From assembly GCA_017964325.1 (NCBI GenBank), contig JAGCSE010000230.1, positions 1 to 7,853 on the forward strand: DNA of 7,853 nt, written 5' to 3'. Position 1 is the stretch's first letter; each line of letters begins with the position of its first letter. A program made the position numbers and the translations under genes. This document shows positions 1-5,658 of this stretch, one piece after another. The notes beneath the pieces were generated by a model. It was given only the letters and a program-made list of their open reading frames with translations. It made no database searches and had not been told where the DNA came from. This DNA comes from Victivallales bacterium. Its GTDB lineage: Bacteria; Verrucomicrobiota; Lentisphaeria; Oligosphaerales; Oligosphaeraceae.

Positions 1-1893
1 ATCCGCGCTTTCGCATTCCGATACCTGCCGTTGGAGCGATGGCCAGTCGATTTCACCTGCCGATACGCGGAGCATTGGCGTTAGGTGGTCGATGATGACG
101 GCGGCGGCACGTCGTTTGGCGACGACTCCCTCGCCGATTCCGTCAGAAATATAAGGATAGATTTCAGGGATGTCGCTGCGGACGAAAGCGGCGGCATCCG
201 TGTAGTCAAGCCCTAACTGCTTGCCTGGCAGCCATTCGCTGGAGCCATGTCGGCCAAGATGGATCATGGCGTCTGCATGGAAATGGCGTTTCAGCCAAAT
301 GTAAGCGGCAAGATATTGGTGATGCGGTGGCAACTCGCGTGAATGGAGCATCTTGTGTGGGTCGTCGAGCCAGCCGCGCATCGGTTCGGGGAGGATGATG
401 ACGTTACCCAAGCGGAGCATGGGCAGGACGAAACTGTCTTGAAAGCGCATGATTTTCGATTGGGATGGCATCCCCCATGCCTCAATTACCGATTCTCTAA
501 GTGGTTGCGGAATTTCGGCGAACCATTTGGAATATTCTTCGATAGGCAGCAGGACGGCCATGCCTGATTCAGCCAGCGCCTGTATTTCACCAGGGGCCCA
601 TGAACCTGCATTGCGGGCTCCTTTCAGTAATTGTTTGGTCAATTCATCGGTGGACGGTACTGCTCCATCCAGTTTGTAATTTGCGTTTTGAAAAGCAGTT
701 AAGATGCTGTGAAGACTCTCAAAGACATTCAATCCGCTCGCGGCGATGGATTGCTTGCCGCCCGCCCCGTTATAAACAAAGATGGCTATGTGCTTGTCTT
801 CGTTTGACTTATGTCTCAAAGCCACCCATTTTGCCATACGCGAGGCAAGCTGTTCGAGATTTCCACGCATCAGTTCGGGAAGGCGGTGGACACGACCTGT
901 GGCTTGAGGAGATTCAACGGAGCCGTAGAGCAGGGTTGGTTCTATAAGTCCCGATGCTTCAGGGGCTATGAAGCCGAATGCGACAGCGAAATCGTTCATT
1001 CCTCTTGATGATTCACGCCATTGCCCTGTGGTTTGCCGGTAGAGGGAAAGGGCGTTGAATACAGGCACGCCCAGTTCAGCCATGGCTGTATGCAAGTCTT
1101 TGCCGAGACCTGCTTTATATTTAAACGAAAAGGCGAGAATTGCATCGACTGGCGGCTGTTTTTTGTCCGCAAGCATCTTGAGGATGGGGATTTCGCTGCC
1201 GAATACGACGACGAAATTCAATCCGTGGGATTCGAAGGTTTGGGCGATTTCGGTTAACAGTCGGCGTTCATGTTCTGTGAAATTCGGCGAATGGAATGTG
1301 CAGGCGACGAGGCCTTCTTGCTTCCAACGGTTGTTTTTCTGCGACCAATCGCGGAACTCATTCATATCTTTAAACCATTCCTGTCGTTCAGGATGGAGCA
1401 GACCTGTCTCGGGCAAGACTTCTGGCGGTGGGACGGTGACATCCGTCTGAAACTCCTTTTTCATAAACCACAAGGCGATTGCGCGGCAGTTGGTGGGAGT
1501 CAAGTTGGAACGATATGGTTCAAGTTCCGTCGCCGCAAGGACTTTTGTGTTTGGAGACAAACGACGATGGGGCAGGGCATAGACGTGCTTTCCAGGCATG
1601 GCAGACAGTTCTTCAGCCAGACGGCGGAGTTCGACGACATGACCATTGACGGCAATGACATCCGCCGCCTTCGCGGCGGCGATAGCCACGTCATCGTTGC
1701 CACCTAAACAGACTGCCTGGAATGTGACGCCTTGCGGCGGCTTGAAATGCGTGAAGGCTGTGTCATAAAGCTCTGCATCTCCTGGACCGCCCATCATAAC
1801 AAGCGAACCTGCAAAGAGATACAGACATGAAACAACGAACAGGCACAAAGATATGCGTAGAGTTGTATTGTTTGCGTTGAATGACAGATTCAT
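1..1893 (-). CDS. cobN: CobN-family chelatase, membrane-anchored, C-terminus cut by window edge
   Basis: The frame is open for 631 codons from ATG 1893 to base 1 and the gene continues outside the window (family members usually exceed 1,000 residues). CobN/ChlH-family features: IFVYNGAGGK (371-380), GNVIILPEPMRGW (496-508), HLGRHGSSEWLPGK (545-558), and RAAAVIIDHLTPML followed by GEIDW (595-617). An in-frame TAA at 1899-1897 rules out an earlier start. Residues 13-35 are strongly hydrophobic after a polar N-terminus, giving a signal anchor; cytoplasmic aerobic CobN lacks this. It lies 144 nt after the DUF2149 gene in the same direction, with no strong Shine-Dalgarno. Family knowledge: CobN inserts cobalt into hydrogenobyrinate diamide with CobS/CobT, whereas CobN-like HmuS of Bacteroidota belongs to haem-uptake operons. 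With an anchor, an ExbB-like partner and no ATPase subunits in view, I favour the HmuS-like, envelope-facing role. Family call is secure; substrate and reaction direction are not. Confidence 0.85.
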   Translation of the reverse strand, partial: MNLSFNANNTTLRISLCLFVVSCLYLFAGSLVMMGGPGDAELYDTAFTHFKPPQGVTFQAVCLGGNDDVAIAAAKAADVIAVNGHVVELRRLAEELSAMPGKHVYALPHRRLSPNTKVLAATELEPYRSNLTPTNCRAIALWFMKKEFQTDVTVPPPEVLPETGLLHPERQEWFKDMNEFRDWSQKNNRWKQEGLVACTFHSPNFTEHERRLLTEIAQTFESHGLNFVVVFGSEIPILKMLADKKQPPVDAILAFSFKYKAGLGKDLHTAMAELGVPVFNALSLYRQTTGQWRESSRGMNDFAVAFGFIAPEASGLIEPTLLYGSVESPQATGRVHRLPELMRGNLEQLASRMAKWVALRHKSNEDKHIAIFVYNGAGGKQSIAASGLNVFESLHSILTAFQNANYKLDGAVPSTDELTKQLLKGARNAGSWAPGEIQALAESGMAVLLPIEEYSKWFAEIPQPLRESVIEAWGMPSQSKIMRFQDSFVLPMLRLGNVIILPEPMRGWLDDPHKMLHSRELPPHHQYLAAYIWLKRHFHADAMIHLGRHGSSEWLPGKQLGLDYTDAAAFVRSDIPEIYPYISDGIGEGVVAKRRAAAVIIDHLTPMLRVSAGEIDWPSLQRQVSECESAD

Positions 1894-1914
1894 ATTTTAT
1901 TCTATTTGAATAAC

Positions 1915-2030
1915 TTAACGCAGATGCACGGAGATGCGGAGACGCAGAGGGGTTTAACGCAGGGGCGCGTAGATGCGGAGACACAGAAGAGTGGAGGGGG
2001 TTAACGCAGATGCACGGAGACGCGGATGTG
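1915..2030. repeat. Three degenerate copies of a GC-rich intergenic repeat
   Basis: Three direct copies begin with TTAACGCAG at 1915, 1954 and 2001. Copies 1 and 3 share TTAACGCAGATGCACGGAGA; copy 2 diverges (GCAGGGGCGCG) but returns to GATGCGGAGACACAGA. Each copy is also internally repetitive (GATGC/GGAGA/GACGCAGAG words). The array fills most of the 144-nt gap between the DUF2149 gene and cobN. Similar ACGCAGAGACGCAGAG-type intergenic repeats are, as I recall, dispersed in many environmental bacterial genomes and often yield spurious peptides containing LRASA, as the minus-strand frame here does. Copies are unequal in length (39 and 47 nt apart) with no uniform spacers, so it is not CRISPR. 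Function unknown. Confidence 0.75.
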
Positions 2031-2037
2031 TTTCTTT

Positions 2038-2373
2038 TTATTTTTCAGGCACATAGATCATCGTACCGTCTTCCAGGCGATAGGCGATTCCGAGACGCAC
2101 ACCACGGCCTTTGGCTTCTTCAGTGGACATTTTGACCGCCTTGATGCGCTTGCCTTCTTTCTGGAGGATAGTCATTTCCTGCTGGCCGTTTTCACGGATG
2201 ACGGTGACACGTGTGTCTTCCTTGAACAAGTCTTTTGCATCGAAAAGCGTGAAAAGCGCAAGCAGGAGGGCGGAAATGAAGACGACGGCGGTGTCGAAAA
2301 GATTGGCGACTCCTGACATGGGATTTGCGAATTCACCTTCCTCCAATGACTTATGACGGCGCAAGAATTTCAT
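2038..2373 (-). CDS. DUF2149-family single-helix membrane protein, probable ExbD/TolR-like partner
   Basis: This 111-residue protein has a basic N-terminus (MKFLRRHK), the motif NPMSGVANLFD (17-27), one transmembrane helix (about 27-46) and a hydrophilic C-terminal domain of about 65 residues ending in LEDGTMIYVPEK. The reading frame is open far upstream, but the start at 2373 is supported by a perfect AGGAGG (minus strand, 2386-2381) with 7-nt spacing and by an ATGA overlap with the upstream ExbB-like gene, implying translational coupling. DUF2149 has no assigned function that I know. Its layout (short cytoplasmic tail, one helix starting with an Asp, small outer domain) matches ExbD/TolR, where the Asp near the start of the single helix is needed for proton use. 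Asp27 sits in that place. I infer that it pairs with the neighbouring ExbB-like channel; the family assignment is from recalled motif and context. Confidence 0.8.
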   Translation of the reverse strand: MKFLRRHKSLEEGEFANPMSGVANLFDTAVVFISALLLALFTLFDAKDLFKEDTRVTVIRENGQQEMTILQKEGKRIKAVKMSTEEAKGRGVRLGIAYRLEDGTMIYVPEK

Positions 2374-2921
2374 TTTGAGTCCTCCTTGCGTTTGGAGAGC
2401 TTTTCGGCATGAAACTCCATTTCCAGCAAGTCGTTTTCCGCGTGGCGTTTGCGGATTGTGAGCAACAGGGCGGAAATGCAGCCGACGGCGAGGCCGACGA
2501 CAGTGGTCGTGTAGGCCATGACGAGTTCGGAAGTCATGATGGAAAGATCGCCTTCGCCGAGACTTGCGAGGGCGGTGCCCATTGGGACGAGCGTACCGAT
2601 GAGGCCGCATGCGGGTCCGAAACGAAGGGCGAGGCGGTATTTGTCCAAACTGTTGCCGAGGCGTTGGCGATGGATTTGGAGAAGATGCTCAATGTCCGCA
2701 TCATCATGCGGTTGTGAAAGAAGGTCGTCAAGTTCCTTGCGAAAAGACTGGACGGTGGGGGAGTCGTTTGCATTGCGGCGACGACGGATGCAGAGGCTCA
2801 ATATTCTGCCAGATTCATGGATGAGCCAAAGCGTACTGATGCAGAGGAAAATCACCGCTGGGTACAACAGGCAGTTGGAAAGGAGAAAAAGATATGTCTT
2901 GATGGCAGGAAGAATATTCAT
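2370..2921 (-). CDS. MotA/TolQ/ExbB proton-channel family protein
   Basis: This 183-residue protein has three predicted transmembrane helices: about 17-36, 100-120 and 135-156. A mostly soluble basic/acidic loop lies between helices 1 and 2. The signature is RFGPACGLIGTLVPMGTAL (100-118) followed by LSIMTSELVMAYTTTVVGLAVG (126-147), corresponding to the TolQ/ExbB pattern of G-x-x-G-T-L plus a third helix of the form LxxAxxTTxxGLxVG. ExbB/TolQ proteins form pentameric inner-membrane channels that turn proton flow into force on envelope partners. It starts 21 nt after the DUF2162-like stop with only a weak Shine-Dalgarno, and its TGA overlaps the DUF2149 ATG by 4 nt. No TonB gene or canonical ExbD is in the window, so the DUF2149 protein is the likely partner. 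What the complex energises is unknown; the neighbouring anchored CobN is the obvious candidate. Confidence 0.88.
   Translation of the reverse strand: MNILPAIKTYLFLLSNCLLYPAVIFLCISTLWLIHESGRILSLCIRRRRNANDSPTVQSFRKELDDLLSQPHDDADIEHLLQIHRQRLGNSLDKYRLALRFGPACGLIGTLVPMGTALASLGEGDLSIMTSELVMAYTTTVVGLAVGCISALLLTIRKRHAENDLLEMEFHAEKLSKRKEDSK
2381..2386 (-). promoter_or_regulatory. Shine-Dalgarno fixing the DUF2149 gene start
   Basis: On the minus strand this reads AGGAGG, 7 nt before the ATG at 2373, inside the last codons of the ExbB-like gene. It decides between the short start and the much longer open frame reaching 2610, and it is the strongest ribosome-binding site of the left-hand cluster. The ExbB-like, DUF2162-like and cobN starts lack comparable sites. 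Confidence 0.8.
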
Positions 2922-2942
2922 AATATCTTGCTGTACTGATGG

Positions 2943-3683
2943 TTATCTTCGTGGAGAGCGCAATAGCCCCGTCATGAACGCAAGGGCGAACACGGCCAGA
3001 AGCGACCAAAAGGCCGTTCCTGAAAATGACGGGGGGATGCTATGGGAGGCGACCGCATGGATGCGGTCGAGCTGCGTCCATTGTGGAGACATCATCAACA
3101 ACAAGACAAAATAGGCGGCGATGAGGAGCATCATCCAGCCGGCAAGATGGAGGGCGGAAGTGCCTGAAATACGGTGAAATAGCCAAAGTCCTGCAAACGT
3201 TGCAAGATAGAGGATCGTGAAGACAAGCGGGAGGCCGAAGCGCAATGGCTGGGAGGCGTTCGGCAACAGCAGTTGCGCCATGACACACGCCAACAGAATG
3301 GCGGATGCGCAGACAGGGCAGGGAATTGCGAGAAGTAGCCAACTGCGGTCGCTGTGGCAGTGAGTGTCAGGATGGGTCAGCAACTTGTATCCCCAGATGA
3401 CAAGTCCAACGCACATAAGGAGATGCAGAATGACTCCAAGACCGAAATATTTCAGGGAAAATTCGGACAGGCTTGCCAGGCCGATGGTACGGAGCGTCCA
3501 ATGCGCGGCTTCGAATAGAAGCAGATATGGCACAAGCAGGGCGAGCAGCAGCCATGGGCGGCGTTTGCCGTGAAGGGCCATGCAATGCCAGCCGCCAACG
3601 GCCGCCTTCACGGCGAACATTCCCATCGACAGCAGAAGGCCGAGAAAAAGTCCGAACAGTTCTATGCGTTGATAATCATGCAT
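2943..3683 (-). CDS. Seven-helix membrane protein, DUF2162-like putative transporter
   Basis: A 246-residue integral membrane protein with about seven hydrophobic helices (roughly 8-30, 43-60, 80-101, 114-140, 148-170, 178-199, 222-241). Potential metal ligands are concentrated between helices 3 and 4: H104, H108, C109, H110, then C122 and C125 in PCPVC at the start of helix 4, and C133 further along. In the CobN/ExbB-like/DUF2149 sets of methanogens and Bacteroidota the remaining member is, as I recall, a polytopic protein of the DUF2162 putative-transporter family, and the length, topology and Cys pair fit. The start is 8 nt after the prepilin stop and the stop 21 nt before the ExbB-like start, so it is probably co-transcribed with both. 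No strong Shine-Dalgarno precedes it. The membrane protein call is firm; the family name is moderately supported; the substrate is unknown. Confidence 0.7.
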   Translation of the reverse strand: MHDYQRIELFGLFLGLLLSMGMFAVKAAVGGWHCMALHGKRRPWLLLALLVPYLLLFEAAHWTLRTIGLASLSEFSLKYFGLGVILHLLMCVGLVIWGYKLLTHPDTHCHSDRSWLLLAIPCPVCASAILLACVMAQLLLPNASQPLRFGLPLVFTILYLATFAGLWLFHRISGTSALHLAGWMMLLIAAYFVLLLMMSPQWTQLDRIHAVASHSIPPSFSGTAFWSLLAVFALAFMTGLLRSPRR

Positions 3684-3691
3684 TTATCTAC

Positions 3692-4486
3692 TTATTCATT
3701 GGGGCAGGAATCAGTTGTGCGCGTCGGGTTGTAGTAATCCTTGTCTGCGGGGCCGACGAAGCCGACTCTGGACTGGACGGCGCAGGCGTGGGAGGTGTTG
3801 ATCGTGCCGACGGGCTCGGAGGTCACATGGCCGTCTCCCCAGGCGACGCGTGTACGGTCGCCGTGGCGGAAATGCGCCGTGCCGCTGGTTTTGTTTGAGA
3901 ACTGCGTGTCGTCCGGCTTGACCTTGCAGTACATATAGGGGGTGTAGCGGATGTTGTCGTAGGCGGATGAGCCTTTTCCGCTGCTGGCGCAGTCGCCGAA
4001 GACGATGGTGGATGCGATGGCCTTCATGGAAGCCTGCTTGAGGTGCGGTGCATCGTAGCCGCCGAACCATTTGCCGTTGTAGCCATAGCCGCCGCCGTTG
4101 GATGTGGCGGCAGGGTTGGGGATGCTTTCACCGCCGTCTGGGCACATCATGACTTTTGCGGAATTGCCGTAATACGAACCTAATAGGGGGTTGTTTGTAA
4201 GGTCGTAGGTGGAATTGGCGAGGACTCCGAGCCAATAGTCGCCAGGCTTTGTTTTGCCCGAGCCGGTGGCGGTGGTGTAAGGGACTTGGAAGTCATCGTT
4301 ATCGGCGGCATAGAGGATGGAGGCCATGGAAATTTGGCGGAGATTTGAGGAGCAGGACGTGCTACGGGCCTGAATACGGGCCTTGGCGAGGGCGGGCATT
4401 AGCATCGCTGCAAGAATGGCGATGATGGCGATGACGACGAGCAGTTCGATGAGCGTGAAAAAGCGGTGCGAAGTTTTTGCATTCAT
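3692..4486 (-). CDS. Prepilin-type (type II pseudopilin-like) protein with H-X9-DG motif
   Basis: This 264-residue protein starts with a short basic leader, then [20 protein letters not shown] (10-29), the type IV prepilin cleavage and assembly helix with Glu at mature position +5. The residue before the cleavage point is Phe rather than the usual Gly, a variant I associate with Lentisphaerae-type members. A soluble domain follows, with [17 protein letters not shown] after the helix and a MMCPDGG segment. Near the C-terminus, [14 protein letters not shown] fits the prepilin processing-associated H-X9-DG motif exactly. GGAG on the minus strand (4497-4494) lies 7 nt before ATG 4486. It is the first gene of the left-hand cluster and ends only 8 nt before the DUF2162-like gene. 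Such proteins are highly paralogous in PVC bacteria and their roles are mostly unknown. The tight spacing suggests a surface or envelope component of the same system, but chance adjacency is possible. Confidence 0.9.
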   Translation of the reverse strand: MNAKTSHRFFTLIELLVVIAIIAILAAMLMPALAKARIQARSTSCSSNLRQISMASILYAADNDDFQVPYTTATGSGKTKPGDYWLGVLANSTYDLTNNPLLGSYYGNSAKVMMCPDGGESIPNPAATSNGGGYGYNGKWFGGYDAPHLKQASMKAIASTIVFGDCASSGKGSSAYDNIRYTPYMYCKVKPDDTQFSNKTSGTAHFRHGDRTRVAWGDGHVTSEPVGTINTSHACAVQSRVGFVGPADKDYYNPTRTTDSCPNE

Positions 4487-4518
4487 GGTGGGGCTCCAGG
4501 CTTGTAATTTGTAGGTGT

Positions 4519-4541
4519 ATCCTTTTATTATTCAAAAGGAT
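4519..4541 (-). repeat. Inverted repeat in the leader of the prepilin operon
   Basis: Perfect 8-bp arms ATCCTTTT (4519-4526) and AAAAGGAT (4534-4541) flank a 7-nt loop. The element sits 33-55 nt before the prepilin ATG, so in that transcript it would form a small hairpin upstream of the ribosome-binding site; as DNA it could be an operator. It lacks a GC-rich stem with a following T-run, so a terminator is unlikely. Confidence 0.5.
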
Positions 4542-4752
4542 GCATGCCTTCCTGGCACGCCGTTTGGGGGATTGAGGCAATGATAACAAACGTTCTCTGA
4601 TGCGGCGAAAAGTCGTCATCTGAAAAACGTCGTGCTTTGTAATATGCTGTCAATCGGCTGCTTCTGCCACCGTCAGGGGCTTCCTGCCCATGTTTGTGCA
4701 TATCTTCGTGAGAATGATCGAATCTCGTAAAATATGCTATAAAAATAATATA

Positions 4753-4787
4753 TTGGCTTCAATTCAAATTGCCAACTAACTTGTTAG
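4753..4787. promoter_or_regulatory. Cluster of inverted repeats, candidate operator for the lar operon
   Basis: TTGGC (4753-4757) and GCCAA (4771-4775) form an inverted repeat with a 13-nt spacer. Nested inside is CAATT-CA-AATTG (4760-4771), and immediately downstream is CTAAC-TT-GTTAG (4776-4787). The cluster lies about 50-85 bp upstream of the larE -35 box, a position typical of activator sites. It does not match the GTATGA-N16-TCATAC NikR operator. The symmetry is seen directly; regulator binding is inference, and short AT-rich inverted repeats can arise by chance. Confidence 0.35.
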
Positions 4788-4838
4788 AAAAAAGACATAT
4801 TGAAGATGATTGATAAGAAGGGGGGCGAACTGAATGGC

Positions 4839-4867
4839 TTGACAAGGGGATTATCGCTGAATATAGT
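4839..4867 (+). promoter_or_regulatory. Sigma70-type promoter for larEBC
   Basis: A perfect -35 TTGACA (4839-4844) is followed, after exactly 17 bp, by -10 TATAGT (4862-4867), one mismatch from consensus. Transcription would start near 4874, giving a leader of about 29 nt before larE. Few bacterial promoters match this closely, so strong constitutive or repressor-controlled expression is likely if the housekeeping sigma factor is conventional. Confidence 0.75.
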
Positions 4868-4902
4868 AAAACAAAAAACAGCAAGACGTTTTACGGAAGC
4901 GA

Positions 4903-5658
4903 ATGGTGGATTTAATTGAATTTTTCAATACATATTCGGAAGTGGCGGTCGCCTTTTCAGGTGGCGTCGATTCGGCTTATCTGTTGTACATGGCGCAAAA
5001 ATGCGCGAAAAAGACGCAGGCATATTATGTGAAGTCCGCTTTCCAGCCACAGTTTGAACTGGATGATGCGACGCGGCTTGCAGATTTGCTTGGCATTAAG
5101 ATGACCGTTATTCGGCTGGATGTGCTTGCAGATGCAAACGTTCGGATAAACCCTCCGAATCGTTGCTATTATTGTAAGAAAAAGATTTTCACGGCGATTC
5201 GCGAGGCGGCTTTTGCGGACGGATATCGTGTGCTTTTGGATGGAACGAATGCTTCGGATGATATTTCGGACAGGCCAGGAATGGTTGCGTTGCAAGAACT
5301 TGCAGTGTTATCGCCGCTGCGTTTATGCGGCTTGACCAAGCAGGACGTGCGGCGGTTGTCGAAAGATGCGGGGCTGTTCACATGGGACAAGCCCGCATAC
5401 GCCTGCCTTGCCACGCGCATTCCGTTCGGACATGCCATCGATGAAAAGCAGTTGAAGCGGACGGAGCAGGCGGAAGGCTATTTGGCGTCGCTGGGCTTCC
5501 GTGATTTTCGCGTGCGGACTTTTGAAGATTGTGCAAGAATACAGATACGCGCCGAACAGATGCCATTGCTTATGGAACTGCGAGATGTTATAATCAACGA
5601 ATTGAAAAAGACATACAAAGCCGTGCTTCTGGATTTGGAGGCCAGGGATGGACAGTGA
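4903..5658 (+). CDS. larE: LarE, sulfur transferase of nickel-pincer cofactor synthesis, three-cysteine type
   Basis: This 251-residue cytoplasmic PP-loop ATPase adenylates the carboxylates of P2CMN and delivers two sulfur atoms to make the dithio precursor of the nickel-pincer nucleotide. Visible features: SGGVDS PP-loop (19-24), PNRCYYC (85-91), [16 protein letters not shown] (111-126), SPLR (137-140) and [13 protein letters not shown] (164-176). C168 in ACLATRIP corresponds to the sacrificial cysteine (C176) of Lactobacillus plantarum LarE. C88 and C91 complete a triad that in other LarE proteins (as I recall, Thermotoga and Methanococcus) binds a [4Fe-4S] cluster that takes part in sulfur transfer, so this copy is probably catalytic rather than self-consuming. 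Length is normal. Start choice: ATG 4903 has GGAAG only 3 nt upstream, so the adjacent GTG 4906 is an alternative. It overlaps larB by 11 nt. Confidence 0.93.
   Translation: MVDLIEFFNTYSEVAVAFSGGVDSAYLLYMAQKCAKKTQAYYVKSAFQPQFELDDATRLADLLGIKMTVIRLDVLADANVRINPPNRCYYCKKKIFTAIREAAFADGYRVLLDGTNASDDISDRPGMVALQELAVLSPLRLCGLTKQDVRRLSKDAGLFTWDKPAYACLATRIPFGHAIDEKQLKRTEQAEGYLASLGFRDFRVRTFEDCARIQIRAEQMPLLMELRDVIINELKKTYKAVLLDLEARDGQ

Larger units (their letters stand above)
4487..4902. other. Divergent intergenic regulatory region between the two operons
   Basis: These 416 bp separate the minus-strand prepilin gene from plus-strand larE. They contain a leader hairpin (4519-4541), an AT-rich stretch (about 4728-4754), inverted repeats (4753-4787) and the larE promoter (4839-4867). 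I found no tRNA, no convincing protein gene and no recognisable cobalamin or NiCo riboswitch. A clear promoter for the minus-strand operon is not evident: TTGACA on the minus strand at 4653-4648 has no good -10 at normal spacing. Confidence 0.6.

Noticed and set aside
343..1707. Several plus-strand open frames of 65-145 codons
   Set aside because: All lie opposite the continuous 631-codon cobN frame and have no recognisable motif; they are shadows of its codon bias.
1763..1984. Minus-strand 73-codon frame with LRAPA/LRASA
   Set aside because: It spans the repeat array and then overlaps the start of cobN in another frame; such peptides are typical artefacts of this repeat type.
1915..2030. 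CRISPR-like repeat array
   Set aside because: Only three degraded copies with unequal spacing, no uniform unique spacers, and no cas genes; the copies are internally repetitive instead.
2518..3114. Plus-strand 198-codon frame
   Set aside because: It is a shadow opposite the ExbB-like and DUF2162-like genes, both of which have clear family-type protein features; the shadow is Arg/Ser-rich with no recognisable domain.
4648..4653. Minus-strand TTGACA as -35 of the prepilin operon
   Set aside because: No acceptable -10 box occurs 16-18 bp downstream (ACGTTT at 17 bp), so the promoter is not supported.
4660..4700. Possible cobalamin riboswitch (GCCACCG at 4668-4674 resembles a B12 box)
   Set aside because: The sequence differs from the GCCACTG box and none of the other conserved cobalamin riboswitch segments could be found nearby on either strand.
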